A DNA stretch of 64,000 bases. Origin: Rhizobium indicum. Lineage in GTDB: Bacteria; Pseudomonadota; Alphaproteobacteria; Rhizobiales; Rhizobiaceae. The notes beneath the pieces were generated by a model that saw only the letters and a list, made by a program, of their open reading frames with translations, was not told the DNA's origin and searched no databases. The DNA lies in contig NZ_CP054022.1 of NCBI RefSeq assembly GCF_005862305.2, positions 248,001 to 312,000 of the forward strand, read 5' to 3'. Shown piece after piece: positions 36,912 through 46,533 of this stretch. A program made the translations under genes and the position numbers. The number at the start of each line of letters is the position of its first letter. Within the stretch, counting starts at the first letter, position 1.

Positions 36912-37859
36912 ATGTTTAAGAAAGGCATGCGCATACTTCTGGCCGCCGCGGCCGTAGCACCGCTTCTTGCAAGCTCGGCTTGGGCAGCGGGCATGATGAC
37001 GATCATCGTCAACGATCCGTCGAATCCATACTGGCTGACGGAAGGCAATGTCGCAAAGGCAACCGCCGAAAAGCTGGGCTACACGGCCTCGGTCAACGCC
37101 CACAAGGGTGACACCAATACCGAAAGCAACCTGATCGACACGGCGATCACCAACAAGTCGGTGGCGATCATCCTCGACCCGGCAAACGCCGACGGTTCCG
37201 TCGGTGCGGTCAAGAAGGCCGTTGCTGCCGGCATCCCGGTCATCCTCGTCAATGCCGAAATCAACCAGGAAGGCCTGGCCAAGGCGCAGCTTGTTTCCAA
37301 CAACGCACAGGGTGCCGCCCTCGGCGCGCAACAATGGGTCGAAGCGATCGGCGACAAGGGCAACTATGCCGAACTCTTCGGCGCTCCGTCCGACAACAAC
37401 GCGGCAACGCGGTCGAATGGCTACGAGACTGTCCTTTCGCAGTATCCGGATCTGAAGAAGGTCGCCAAGGAAGTTGCCAACTGGGACCGCACCCAGGGCC
37501 ACAACAAGATGCAGTCCATGCTGCAGGCCAACCCGGATATCGTCGGCGTCATCTCGGGCAATGACGAAATGGCGCTCGGTGCGATCGCCGCGCTCAAGGA
37601 AGCCGGCAAGCTCGCCAATGTGAAGGTCGGCGGCTTCGACGGTTCGCCGGATGCCGTTGCCGCCATCAAGGCGGGCGAACTCCAATACACCGTCCTCCAA
37701 CCGGTTGCCGTCTTCTCCGAAGAAGCCGTCAAGCAGGCCGACAACCTGATCAAGACGGGTAACACCGGCGCCAAGAGCGAAAAACAGCTCTTCGATTGCC
37801 TGTTGATCACCAAGGACAACATCGACAAGTACACCGGCCCGTTCGTTCTGGCGCAGTAA
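36912..37859 (+). CDS. eryG: erythritol ABC importer periplasmic binding protein
   Basis: 315 residues. The signal peptide has the core ILLAAAAVAPLLASSAWA and is cleaved about residue 26. The mature protein follows the RbsB pattern: MMTIIVNDPSNPYWLTEG, IAVILVNAEI-like strand 4, and VGVISGNDEMALGAIAALKE followed by VKVGGFDGSPDAVAAIKAGE. It captures erythritol in the periplasm for EryEF. The strong hairpin terminator at 37867-37894 closes the operon. Confidence 0.94.
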   Translation: MFKKGMRILLAAAAVAPLLASSAWAAGMMTIIVNDPSNPYWLTEGNVAKATAEKLGYTASVNAHKGDTNTESNLIDTAITNKSVAIILDPANADGSVGAVKKAVAAGIPVILVNAEINQEGLAKAQLVSNNAQGAALGAQQWVEAIGDKGNYAELFGAPSDNNAATRSNGYETVLSQYPDLKKVAKEVANWDRTQGHNKMQSMLQANPDIVGVISGNDEMALGAIAALKEAGKLANVKVGGFDGSPDAVAAIKAGELQYTVLQPVAVFSEEAVKQADNLIKTGNTGAKSEKQLFDCLLITKDNIDKYTGPFVLAQ

Positions 37860-37866
37860 ACGGTAA

Positions 37867-37894
37867 AGGGCGCTCGCAAGAGCGCCCTCATTTT
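37867..37894 (+). terminator. Rho-independent terminator of the eryEFG operon
   Basis: AGGGCGCTC (37867-37875), loop GCAA, GAGCGCCCT (37880-37888), followed by CATTTT. It starts seven bases after the eryG stop. Confidence 0.85.
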
Positions 37895-38008
37895 CATGCT
37901 GGAAGCGATGGTCTGCGGTTCAATCCGCGGTTGCGCTTCGCCTTTTTGCCTTGGCGCGGCAATCACTGTACGAAGCTGGGATCCATAATTCAGCGACAGG
38001 GGTGACCC

Positions 38009-38851
38009 GTGACACAGAAGACCAGCCGGGACGACGATCTGTTGGACCAGCTCACCAGCGACAGCCGGCAGACGCGCCAGATCGCGCGCCGCCGCATGAT
38101 TGCAGAGGCCGTGATGGGTGAAGGCTCGATGCGGATTGAAGACCTGACGGACCGCTTTGGGATCAGCCTGATGACGGCTCACCGCGATGTCGATGAACTC
38201 GTCAGCCGCGGCCTCTTCAGGAAGACGCGCGGTATCGTCACTGCGGCGGCGACCAATCTCATCGAATCCAGCGACGTCTACCGCTCGAACCGTCAGTCAA
38301 CCGAAAAGAAGCTGATCGCCGAGGCGGCAATGCAATTCGTCGAACCGGGGCAGGCAATTTTTTTCGACGACTCGACCACGGTTCTTCAGATGGCGGCACA
38401 TTTGCCTTCGAAGGCGCCGGTCACCGCAATTACCAATTCCCTGACCCTGATGAATGCGCTGACGGGCCTGCACGACGTGACGCTACTCGCCCTCGGCGGC
38501 CAGTATTACAATTGGTGCAATGCCTTCATGGGTCGCATGACCATCAACGAGATCAAGGCTCTCAGGGCCGATGTCGCGTTCATCTCGATGTCGGCGATCA
38601 GCGAGGGCACGGTGCTGCACCAGTCTCCTGAGACAGTCGATACCAAGCGCGCCATGTTCGATTGTTCCGTAAAACGCATCCTGCTTGCCGATCATACCAA
38701 GTTCGAACGGCGTGCGCTCCACAGTTTCGCAGCACTGGATGAGTTCGACGTCGTCATAGTCGACGACAAGACCCAGCCGGTGCACATCGACCGCATGCGG
38801 TCCAGAGATATCAACGTGGTCATCGCCAAGGGCGCCGGAGGGCGCTCCTGA
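38009..38851 (+). CDS. DeoR-family transcriptional regulator of the second polyol module
   Basis: 280 residues. The helix-turn-helix MRIEDLTDRFGISLMTAHRD is followed by VSRGLFRKTRGIVTAAA. The C-terminal sensor domain has FFDDSTTVLQMAAHLP, AITNSLTLMNALTG, LALGGQYYNWCNAF and FISMSAISEG. It starts 39 bases before the kinase gene it probably controls. It is longer at the N-terminus than EryR and only distantly similar, so it is a separate regulator rather than a duplicate. Confidence 0.9.
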   Translation: MTQKTSRDDDLLDQLTSDSRQTRQIARRRMIAEAVMGEGSMRIEDLTDRFGISLMTAHRDVDELVSRGLFRKTRGIVTAAATNLIESSDVYRSNRQSTEKKLIAEAAMQFVEPGQAIFFDDSTTVLQMAAHLPSKAPVTAITNSLTLMNALTGLHDVTLLALGGQYYNWCNAFMGRMTINEIKALRADVAFISMSAISEGTVLHQSPETVDTKRAMFDCSVKRILLADHTKFERRALHSFAALDEFDVVIVDDKTQPVHIDRMRSRDINVVIAKGAGGRS

Positions 38852-38889
38852 CGGCGCCGGCCCGTTGCTCCTCGTGAGGTAAATTTAAA

Positions 38890-40419
38890 ATGCCGACACT
38901 GCTCGGGATCGATAGTGGTTTGACAGTCACCAAGGCGGTCATCTTCGATATCGACGGCACGCCGCTTGCAGCCGCGCGTCGCCGTGTCACGCAGTTCATT
39001 CCGAAGGCCCGCCATATCGAGCGCGACATGGATGAATTGTGGAACGCGACGGCCGATGCCATCCGCGAAGCGATTTCACTCAGCGGACGGCCGGCAAGCG
39101 ACATAGAGGGCATTGCCGCTACCGCGCATGGAGACGGCATCTACCTGCTCGATCACACCCAAAAGCCGCTCGGCCGGGCCATTCTCTCGCTGGACAGCCG
39201 GGCAGGGGCAATCGTCGACCGGTGGATGGAGAGCGATGTCGCCGACCTGGCGATCGAACTGACGGGGCAGATCCCGCATGTCTCCGCGCCATCGGCATTG
39301 CTTGCCTGGATCCGCGAAGTGGAGCCTGAGCGCTACAAGCGCATTGGCCATTTCTGCAGCTGCAAGGACTGGCTGCGGTTCTGCCTGACCGGGATCATCG
39401 GTACGGACCGCACCGAAGCCAGCACCTCCTTCACCAATGTCAAAACGCAGAACTACAGTGAAGATGCCCTGCGGCTGTTTGGCTTGCAGGATCTCGTCCA
39501 CGCCCTGCCGCCAGCCTCGCGCTCCGACCAGATCGTCGGACGCGTGACCCGTGAAGCCGCGCAACAGACGGGCCTTGCCGAAGGAACGCCTGTCGTTGCC
39601 GGTCTGCACGACGTCACGGCCTCGGCGCTCGGGGCAGGGGGCTATGCCAAAGGCGTTGTCGCGGTCATTGCCGGGACCTATTCGATCAACGAGACGCTTT
39701 CGTCGGAACCGCGTGTCGACCGGCGCTGGTTCTGCCGCAACGGGATTGCACCCGGCATCTGGAACAGCATGTCGATCTCCCCGGCATCGACAGCGAATTA
39801 TGACTGGTTTCTGGACACGCTCTGCGCTGCCGAACGGAAGAATGGCGACGTGCAAGGTAACTCGATCCACGCCCTGCTGGCGCCCGAGATCGCGGCCGCC
39901 TTCGAGCGCCCCTCGACCGCGCTCTTCCATCCCTATCTGTTCGGCTCGCCTTATGGCGCGACGGCGAGCGCCGGCTTCTTCGGGCTCGGTGGATGGCACG
40001 ACCGCGGTGACATGCTGCGCGCCGTGCTAGAGGGTATCGCTTTCAATCATCGCATCCATGTCGACGCGCTTCGCGACGGCTTTGCCTTCGATCAGGCGCG
40101 GCTCGCCGGTGGCGTCTCGCGCAATCCTGCCGTCGTGCAGATGTTTGCCGATGTGCTTGGCATGCCGGTCACGGTAACAGAGACGGATGAGGCGGCCGCC
40201 TGGGGTGCTGCGCTTTGTGCCGGGTCGGGCGCCGGTATCTTCGCCGATCCGCAGAGCGATCCGCGCGACACCGCTTCCATCGCGAAGACTTTCCGGCCGG
40301 ATGCGGCGCGCAGCACGGATTATGAAAAGCGTTACCAGGTGTTCCGCGACATTGCCGACGTGATGATCCCCCTTTGGCCGAAGATTTCCGCGCTTGCGCC
40401 GGAGCACCCGGCAAACTGA
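38890..40419 (+). CDS. FGGY-family carbohydrate kinase, L-xylulose kinase (LyxK)-like
   Basis: 509 residues. The first lobe has LLGIDSGLTVTKAVIFDIDG and GIAATAHGDGIYLLD; the central segment has ERYKRIGHFCSCKDWLRFCL and TGIIGTDRTEASTSF. The second lobe has AGLHDVTASALGAGGYAKG and LAGGVSRNPAVVQMFADVLG. The pattern (ERDMDELWNA, AILSLDSRAG, ALPPASRSDQIVGRVT, EGTPVVAGLHDV) follows E. coli LyxK more closely than EryA. A substrate among C4-C5 ketoses or polyols is likely. With a GlpD-like gene next to it, a polyol made into a polyol phosphate is the better guess. Confidence 0.9.
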   Translation: MPTLLGIDSGLTVTKAVIFDIDGTPLAAARRRVTQFIPKARHIERDMDELWNATADAIREAISLSGRPASDIEGIAATAHGDGIYLLDHTQKPLGRAILSLDSRAGAIVDRWMESDVADLAIELTGQIPHVSAPSALLAWIREVEPERYKRIGHFCSCKDWLRFCLTGIIGTDRTEASTSFTNVKTQNYSEDALRLFGLQDLVHALPPASRSDQIVGRVTREAAQQTGLAEGTPVVAGLHDVTASALGAGGYAKGVVAVIAGTYSINETLSSEPRVDRRWFCRNGIAPGIWNSMSISPASTANYDWFLDTLCAAERKNGDVQGNSIHALLAPEIAAAFERPSTALFHPYLFGSPYGATASAGFFGLGGWHDRGDMLRAVLEGIAFNHRIHVDALRDGFAFDQARLAGGVSRNPAVVQMFADVLGMPVTVTETDEAAAWGAALCAGSGAGIFADPQSDPRDTASIAKTFRPDAARSTDYEKRYQVFRDIADVMIPLWPKISALAPEHPAN

Positions 40420-40462
40420 AAAGACAGATGCCTGCTGCGGCGGGCGATTTAGGACGACGAGC

Positions 40463-42208
40463 ATGACCCCCGATTTGCAGCAGCGCTTCTCGAACCTCGG
40501 CGAGAACGATATCGACGTTTTGATCATCGGGGCGGGCATCAACGGCGCCGGCCTGTTCCGCGACCTCTCGCTACAGGGTGTCAACTGCCTGATCGTCGAC
40601 AAGGCCGACTTTGGCTCCGGCACAAGCGCCGCACCATCGCGGCTCATTCACGGCGGCCTGAAATATCTGGAAACGGGCGAGTTCGGACTGGTTGCGCAGT
40701 CGACGCTTGAGCGCAACCTCCTGCTCAAGAATGCGCCGCATTGCGTCGAACCACTGCCGACCTTCATTCCGGTCTTTTCCTGGACGCGCGGCATCTGGGC
40801 AGCGATCCGGACGCTCTTCGGGTCGAAGACGGCGCCACGCAGCCGTGGCGCGGTTCTCATCAAGATCGGGCTTCGGCTCTACGACTTTTTCGGTTCGCGC
40901 GACCAGGTCATGCCGCGCCACCGGCTGATTCTGAAGAAACAGGCGCGCAAGGAGATGCCGCATATTACCCCCGCCATCGTCGCCGGCGGCATCTATTACG
41001 ATGCCAAGATCAGCAGGCCGGAGCGGCTCGTCTATGAGCTCGTGAGCGATGGTCTCGATGCGAATGCGGGGAGCCTCGCGGCAAATTTCGCGACACTGGC
41101 TGCCGTTTCAGACGGGCGTTTGACCTTCCGCCAGCCCGATGGCCACGATGTCACCGTTGCTCCCAAGCTGGTCGTCAATGCGGCAGGTCCTTGGATCGAT
41201 CAGGTCAACACTTTGCTCGGCGCTCCATCGCACCTGATCGGCGGCACCAAGGGTTCCCATATCCTGCTCGACCATCCCGAATTGGTGCGAAGCCTCAACG
41301 GCCACATGATCTATTTCGAGGCCGACGACGGCCGCATCTGCCTGGTCTACGACTATCTCGGGCTGGCACTGGTCGGGTCGACCGACATTCCGGCAGGTGA
41401 TCCGGACAATGTCTCCTGCGAGGAGCCGGAAACGGAGTATTTCCTCGAAAGCATCCGCTCGCTGCTGCCAACCCTTCGCTTCGATCGTGATCAGATCGTT
41501 TACAGCTATAGCGGCATCCGCCCGCTGCCGGCATCGGATGCGACCGCGCCGGGGCTGATCAGCCGCGACCACTCCGCGCCGGTGAAGGAACCCGAGGACG
41601 GCAGACCTTTTCCGGTCATTTCGCTGGTCGGAGGCAAGTGGACGACGTTCCGCGGCTTTGCGGAAGAGGTCGCCGACACCGTTCTCTCCCGGCTGCAACG
41701 CCGCCGCAGCCAGTCGACACGCTATCTGGCGATCGGCGGCGGCAAGGCCTTTCCGGCGGATGCTAAGCAGCGTAACGCCTGGATCAGCGATGCCGCGGCG
41801 CGCAGCGGCATTGGCGCCGAACGTGCCGACGAACTGCTCGGCCGATACGGCACGACGGCTGTGGCCCTGCTTTCCTCCCCTTCAAGCTATTCCGACGAAC
41901 AGCGCCTGACGGGTGCTGCACGTTACAGTCTCCGGGAGATCGACTGGATCGCCCGGAACGAGCTCGTCGTCCACCTGTCGGACATCGTGATGCGTCGCAC
42001 GACGCTTGCGATCGAGGGTCGGTTGACGCTCGCAGGCTTGCGGGAAATCGCCGGCGTTGCCGAGGCGGCGCTCGGCTGGAGTGGCGAACGAACGACCAGC
42101 GAAATCCAGGGGGTTGTCAGCCAGCTGAGCCGTTTCCACGGCCAAACGCTGACGGGCAAGCCTGCCGCCGCCGAGCCGGAAAAGGCACCCCGCCCGGCGT
42201 TGGGCTAG
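40463..42208 (+). CDS. GlpD-like FAD-dependent polyol-phosphate dehydrogenase
   Basis: 581 residues. The FAD fold begins VLIIGAGINGAGLFRDLSLQ, with GTSAAPSRLIHGGLKYLETG, SYSGIRPLP and LVGGKWTTFRGFAEEV. The C-terminal helical domain (about 410-545) is longer than in EryB. There is also an insertion, FSWTRGIWAAIRTLFGSKT (about 112-130), that could be a membrane-contact hairpin. It should oxidise a polyol phosphate made by the neighbouring kinase, feeding electrons to quinone. It is similar in fold to EryB but clearly diverged. Confidence 0.88.
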   Translation: MTPDLQQRFSNLGENDIDVLIIGAGINGAGLFRDLSLQGVNCLIVDKADFGSGTSAAPSRLIHGGLKYLETGEFGLVAQSTLERNLLLKNAPHCVEPLPTFIPVFSWTRGIWAAIRTLFGSKTAPRSRGAVLIKIGLRLYDFFGSRDQVMPRHRLILKKQARKEMPHITPAIVAGGIYYDAKISRPERLVYELVSDGLDANAGSLAANFATLAAVSDGRLTFRQPDGHDVTVAPKLVVNAAGPWIDQVNTLLGAPSHLIGGTKGSHILLDHPELVRSLNGHMIYFEADDGRICLVYDYLGLALVGSTDIPAGDPDNVSCEEPETEYFLESIRSLLPTLRFDRDQIVYSYSGIRPLPASDATAPGLISRDHSAPVKEPEDGRPFPVISLVGGKWTTFRGFAEEVADTVLSRLQRRRSQSTRYLAIGGGKAFPADAKQRNAWISDAAARSGIGAERADELLGRYGTTAVALLSSPSSYSDEQRLTGAARYSLREIDWIARNELVVHLSDIVMRRTTLAIEGRLTLAGLREIAGVAEAALGWSGERTTSEIQGVVSQLSRFHGQTLTGKPAAAEPEKAPRPALG

Positions 42209-42214
42209 AGCGTT

Positions 42215-43279
42215 TCAGGAGAAAGCCGGATCGAGGGAACCGGACTTGTAACGCTTCGCCATTTCCGAAACGGGAAGGGGCGTGATGCGGCCGGCCATGC
42301 CGGCAGTGCCGAACTGTTCGAAGCGCTCCTTGCAGAGCTTGGTCAGCGCCGTCATTGCCGGCTTCAGATATTTGCGCGGGTCGAACTCGCTTGGGTCCTC
42401 CTGCAGCACGCGGCGGATCTGACCGGTCATCGCCATTCTGCCATCGGTGTCGATGTTGACCTTACGCACGCCGTTCTTGATGCCGCGCTGGATTTCCTCG
42501 ACCGGCACTCCCCATGTCGGCTTCATCTGGCCGCCATATTTGTTGATGATCTCCTGCAGCTCGATCGGGACCGAGGACGAGCCATGCATGACGAGATGCG
42601 TGTTCGGGAGCTTACGGTGAATTTCTTCGATGACATTCATCGCCAGCACCGAACCGTCCGGCTTGCGGGTGAACTTGTAGGCGCCATGCGATGTGCCCAT
42701 CGCGATGGCGAGCGCATCGACCTTGGTTTCGCGCACGAACTTCACGGCCTCGTCCGGATCGGTCAGCAACTGGTCATGCGAAAGCTTGCCCTCGGCGCCG
42801 TGGCCGTCCTCGGCCTCGCCCATGCCGGTCTCCAGAGAACCGAGAACGCCGAGTTCGCCTTCCACCGAGATGCCGCCGAAATGCGCCATATCAGTCACCA
42901 TTTTGGTGACGCCGACATTATAGGCCCAGTCGGCGGGCGTCTTGGCATCCGCCTTCAATGAACCGTCCATCATCACCGAGGTGAAGCCCGCCTGGATCGC
43001 CGTCATGCAGTTTGAGGGATCGTTGCCGTGATCGAGATGCACACAGACCGGAATATGCGGATAGATTTCAACGACGGCATCCATCATGTGCTTCAGCATG
43101 ATGTCATTGGCATAGGCGCGGGCTCCGCGCGACGCCTGCATGATAACCGGCGCCTGACACGCGTCGGCGGCCTCCATGATGGCGAGCGCCTGCTCCATGT
43201 TGTTGATGTTGAAAGCTGGAACGCCGTAGCCTTCCTCCGCAGCATGGTCGAGCAGTTGCCTCAGCGTAATGCGTGCCAT
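42215..43279 (-). CDS. class II fructose-bisphosphate aldolase, Calvin-cycle subtype
   Basis: 354 residues with the zinc-site motifs [13 protein letters not shown] and [14 protein letters not shown], and [15 protein letters not shown] with its zinc His. The Calvin-cycle (CbbA-like) subtype is indicated by [15 protein letters not shown] and [19 protein letters not shown]. Besides fructose 1,6-bisphosphate, such enzymes cleave related ketose phosphates. It is convergent with the polyol dehydrogenase, so may serve that module. A 9+9 bp palindrome at 43417-43439 lies upstream. Confidence 0.93.
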   Translation of the reverse strand: MARITLRQLLDHAAEEGYGVPAFNINNMEQALAIMEAADACQAPVIMQASRGARAYANDIMLKHMMDAVVEIYPHIPVCVHLDHGNDPSNCMTAIQAGFTSVMMDGSLKADAKTPADWAYNVGVTKMVTDMAHFGGISVEGELGVLGSLETGMGEAEDGHGAEGKLSHDQLLTDPDEAVKFVRETKVDALAIAMGTSHGAYKFTRKPDGSVLAMNVIEEIHRKLPNTHLVMHGSSSVPIELQEIINKYGGQMKPTWGVPVEEIQRGIKNGVRKVNIDTDGRMAMTGQIRRVLQEDPSEFDPRKYLKPAMTALTKLCKERFEQFGTAGMAGRITPLPVSEMAKRYKSGSLDPAFS

Positions 43280-43658
43280 CCAAGATTCCCCCATATCGAT
43301 GGTCGAACGAAATGCCGCCATCTCCTCGAAACTAGAGCCCGGGCGCGAGCCGTTCAAGCCTCTTATTTTAATAGGCAAAATGGCATAGGAGGAGGAATGT
43401 AACAAGCAATAATAACAATATCACAACGAGTGTGATATTTCCTGACAGTCATTTCGCCTGCCCGAGGCAAATGATATTCAGGGGATGTGCTGAAGAGGCG
43501 GGCCGCCGACACGGTCCTCTGCCAGCGATGGCGAGATCTCTTCAGCCAAACACCCCATCTGAACGCTACGGTTGCGGCTTGTGACCAATGGCAGACGGCC
43601 AGCATCAGCCTCGATCTAAAGCTGATGCAACCGAATGGGCGACATCCGGCAACTGGGG
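43280..43658. other. 379-base stretch without a gene
   Basis: It holds the palindrome at 43417-43439, an A/T-rich segment (43400-43440) that fits an aldolase promoter, and nothing else I recognise. The rest lies downstream of the epimerase stop. No clear terminator hairpin was found for the epimerase operon. Confidence 0.5.
43417..43439. promoter_or_regulatory. perfect 9+9 bp palindrome upstream of the aldolase gene
   Basis: AATATCACA (43417-43425) and TGTGATATT (43431-43439) separated by ACGAG. The perfect symmetry, A/T-rich content and position about 140 bases upstream of the aldolase ATG fit an operator. I did not see the same site elsewhere in the window, so the cognate regulator is unknown. 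Confidence 0.6.
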
Positions 43659-44507
43659 TCAGATGAGACCGTATTGTTCCGCCTTGTTGCGCAGGAATGG
43701 CAGCCCCTTGTCCATGACCTCTTCCATATCGCGTGCGACGGGGCGCCACACGGCCAGGCCATAGGCGACCTCGGGCGGCATATTGATGAAGCTCTCCATC
43801 GCAAGTCCGCCCTTGAAGCCGATTGCGGCGAGCGCGGCGTAGATCGCATCCCATGGAATATTGCCGTAGCCCGGCGTGCCACGGTCGCTTTCGGAAAGAT
43901 GGATGTATTTGAGGTGGTCGCGGCTGATCAGGATGCCGTTTGCCGCACCCTTCTCCTCGATATTCATATGGTAGGTGTCGAGGTGAACGAAGACGTTTTC
44001 CGCGCCGACACGCTCCACCATGTCGACGGCCTGCTGCGCCGAGTTGATCAGGTGGTTCTCATAGCGGTTCACGGCCTCGACGCCGAGTTGGATGCTGTAC
44101 TTCCTAGCATGTTTTGCTGCTGCGTCGAGCACCTTGGCGATGTTGTCGTATTCGCCTTGCGTCGGTGGCAGGCCGGTGCGCTCGCCAATGCCACCGAAGA
44201 TGACTCCGGAGAGCGCCTCGGCGTTCATTTCCGCAGTCTTTTCGATCGCAACCTTCAGGTGCTCGATCGCCGCATCCGGGCGGACGGAGGCCCAGGCGTG
44301 CTCCGGCAGGCCGAGCGAGCAGACGGCGCGCAGCTTGTTCTTTTCAAGCAGGTCGCGGGTGTGTTTGGCATCGACGGCCGGCGCGTTGAGCAACGCGATC
44401 TCGATGAAATCCATCTTGTAGTGCACGGCTCCGGCAATCGCCTTGTCGGCGCCTGCGCGATCCCAGTTCATGGTCCACATGCTGGTGTGAACGCCGAAAC
44501 CTTCCAT
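43659..44507 (-). CDS. sugar 3-epimerase of the D-tagatose/D-psicose 3-epimerase family
   Basis: 282 residues of the xylose isomerase-like TIM barrel. Four metal/catalytic residues are visible: Glu in GVEAVNRYENHLI, Asp in VHLDTYHMNIEE, His in YIHLSESDRGTPGYG, and Glu in GLAMESFINMP. This set defines D-tagatose/D-psicose/L-ribulose 3-epimerases, which act on free ketohexoses or ketopentoses. It follows the ABC permease gene by 11 bases, so it likely processes the imported sugar. The exact ketose is not determined. Confidence 0.88.
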   Translation of the reverse strand: MEGFGVHTSMWTMNWDRAGADKAIAGAVHYKMDFIEIALLNAPAVDAKHTRDLLEKNKLRAVCSLGLPEHAWASVRPDAAIEHLKVAIEKTAEMNAEALSGVIFGGIGERTGLPPTQGEYDNIAKVLDAAAKHARKYSIQLGVEAVNRYENHLINSAQQAVDMVERVGAENVFVHLDTYHMNIEEKGAANGILISRDHLKYIHLSESDRGTPGYGNIPWDAIYAALAAIGFKGGLAMESFINMPPEVAYGLAVWRPVARDMEEVMDKGLPFLRNKAEQYGLI

Positions 44508-44518
44508 GGTCGTATCTC

Positions 44519-45505
44519 CTATTTCACGATTTTGATGAACTTGGCCGAGAGCCAGCGCAGCACCATCACGACGATGAGCAGGATGCCCCAGACGGCGGTG
44601 GTGAGGTGCTGGTTGGCGCCGAGCAGGTTGAGCCCCGAAGAGAGAAGCTGCAGCACGATGAGCGCCACGAAGACGGGCAGGACGCGGCCGAAGCCGCCGA
44701 AGGGATTGATGCCGCCGAGGAAGCAGGCGAGCACGGTGATCAGCAGATAGGATTCGCCGTGGCCGACGCGCACCGAATTGAACCGCGCAAGCATAATAAT
44801 GCCGGCAACAGCAGCCATCACCCCGGAAAGCATATAGACCAGCACCAGGACCTTGCGGGTGTTGAGGCCGGAATACCGGGCAGACTCGATATTGGAGCCG
44901 ATCATATAGGTGGAAAAGCCGAGCTTGGAGCGCGAGAGCAGGATGTGGCTGGCGATCACGCAGGCGATCAGGATCAACAAAGGGACCGGGATGCCGAGAA
45001 TGCTGCCGTGGCCGATCGGAGCGATGAAGGTGGGAAAGCCCGAGATATCGCCGCCACGCGTCAGGAATTCGCCGAGGCCGCGCAGGAAGATCATCATCGA
45101 CAGCGAAACGAGGATCGGATGGGCGCGGGTAAAGGCGATGACCAGGCCCATGACCAGGCCGCTTGCCGCGCCGACGGCGAGCGCCAGAGCCGAACCGAGC
45201 AAAAAGGCGCCCGGGCCGGCATCGATGCCGCCATTTGCCTGCAGCGTCCAGGCGAGCGTCAGGCCGGCGATGTTGGCGGTGAAGGTGATTGCAAGGTTGA
45301 GGCCGCCGGTGAGGATCGGCATCAGCATGGCAAGCGTCAGGACGCCAAGCTCGGGAAGCTGAAAGGCGACCGAGCCGAAGGTCGCGCCTGTCAGGAAATG
45401 CGGCGAAGCGAAACCGAAGACGACAAGCACCACCGCCAGCGCGGCGAGGGGACCGGCCATGTCGGCCCCGAAGATGGCGTTGAAGCGGGCGGCGGGCGCG
45501 TTCAT
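44519..45505 (-). CDS. sugar ABC importer permease 2
   Basis: 328 residues of the RbsC-like family with eight or more hydrophobic segments. Marker segments are LTGGLNLAITFTANIAGL, HPILVSLSMMIFLRGLGEFL and LLITVLACFLGGINPFGGFG. It is similar to but distinct from the upstream permease, so the channel is probably a heterodimer, as in two-permease CUT2 systems. Its ATG shares one base with the upstream stop (TGATG). Confidence 0.92.
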   Translation of the reverse strand: MNAPAARFNAIFGADMAGPLAALAVVLVVFGFASPHFLTGATFGSVAFQLPELGVLTLAMLMPILTGGLNLAITFTANIAGLTLAWTLQANGGIDAGPGAFLLGSALALAVGAASGLVMGLVIAFTRAHPILVSLSMMIFLRGLGEFLTRGGDISGFPTFIAPIGHGSILGIPVPLLILIACVIASHILLSRSKLGFSTYMIGSNIESARYSGLNTRKVLVLVYMLSGVMAAVAGIIMLARFNSVRVGHGESYLLITVLACFLGGINPFGGFGRVLPVFVALIVLQLLSSGLNLLGANQHLTTAVWGILLIVVMVLRWLSAKFIKIVK

Positions 45506-46533
45506 CAGCTCTCTCCCCTGTCTGCAGGCCTGTCACCGGTCGATTTGCGGGTCGCAAACACCGGCACCAGATTGCCGATGCGGGCGCTCGACAAGGTGAT
45601 CGCAACGAGGATGATTGCGCCGACGATCATCTTGAAGGCGAAGGGCGAGACGCCCATCAGGTTGAGGCCGTTCTGGGTGATCGAGACGAGTAGCACGCCC
45701 AGCACGCAACCAAGCACGGAGCCCTTGCCGCCGCCCAGCCGCGCCCCACCGAGCACCACCGCGGCCAGGACATCGAGCTCGCGCCCATAAAGGGCGTTCG
45801 GCACGACCTCCTGCGCATAATGCGCCTGCATGAGCCCGGCGATGCCTGCCATCAACCCAAGCCAGCCGAAGGCGATGAACTGCATGGCGCCGATATTGAT
45901 GCCGAAGCGGCGCGCGCCTTCCGGATTGTCGCCGAAGGCATAGAGCTGCCGGCCGGTCGTCGTGCGGGTAATGAAGAACCAGGTGGCGAGCGCGCAGACG
46001 GCCATGACGACAACCGGCAAGGTGATCTCAGCCCAGCTCCCATCGGCCATTTCGCGCTCGTAGATGATGACGCGGCTCGTCAGCCAGTCGGGCAGATTGT
46101 AGATCGACACCCCCTTGGTGAAAAACATCAGCAAGCCGAAATAGACGTTGAAGGTCGCGATCGTCGCGACGATCGAGATGATGCGGAAGCGGTGGATCAG
46201 GAAGGCGTTGATCATGCCGAGCACGATGCCGATGCAGGCCGCAATCAGGAGACCGGATACCCATCCGCCGCCGCCGATCCTCTCGAGCGCAAGTGCAGTG
46301 ACATATTGCACGATCGAGGCTGCGACGGCGAAGGAGATGTCGATCCCGCCTGATATCAGCACCACGAGCAGGCCGACGGCAAAGATGATGTTGACCGCGC
46401 TGATATTGAGCAGGTCGAACCCATTGCCGAGCGTGAAGAAACGGTCGGTCGTAAAAGCCAGGACAATACTCATCGCGATGATGACGGCAAACAGCACAAA
46501 TTCCGTCGTATGGGACAGGAACAGCTTACGCAT
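45505..46533 (-). CDS. sugar ABC importer permease 1
   Basis: 342 residues of the RbsC-like family. It has VLISGGIDISFAVAASIVQY, FRIISIVATIATFNVYFGLL, the loop GRQLYAFGDNPEGARRFGIN and the GGARLGGGKGSVLGCVLG motif. The start overlaps the ATPase gene by eight bases. It pairs with the following permease to form the membrane part. Confidence 0.92.
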   Translation of the reverse strand: MRKLFLSHTTEFVLFAVIIAMSIVLAFTTDRFFTLGNGFDLLNISAVNIIFAVGLLVVLISGGIDISFAVAASIVQYVTALALERIGGGGWVSGLLIAACIGIVLGMINAFLIHRFRIISIVATIATFNVYFGLLMFFTKGVSIYNLPDWLTSRVIIYEREMADGSWAEITLPVVVMAVCALATWFFITRTTTGRQLYAFGDNPEGARRFGINIGAMQFIAFGWLGLMAGIAGLMQAHYAQEVVPNALYGRELDVLAAVVLGGARLGGGKGSVLGCVLGVLLVSITQNGLNLMGVSPFAFKMIVGAIILVAITLSSARIGNLVPVFATRKSTGDRPADRGES

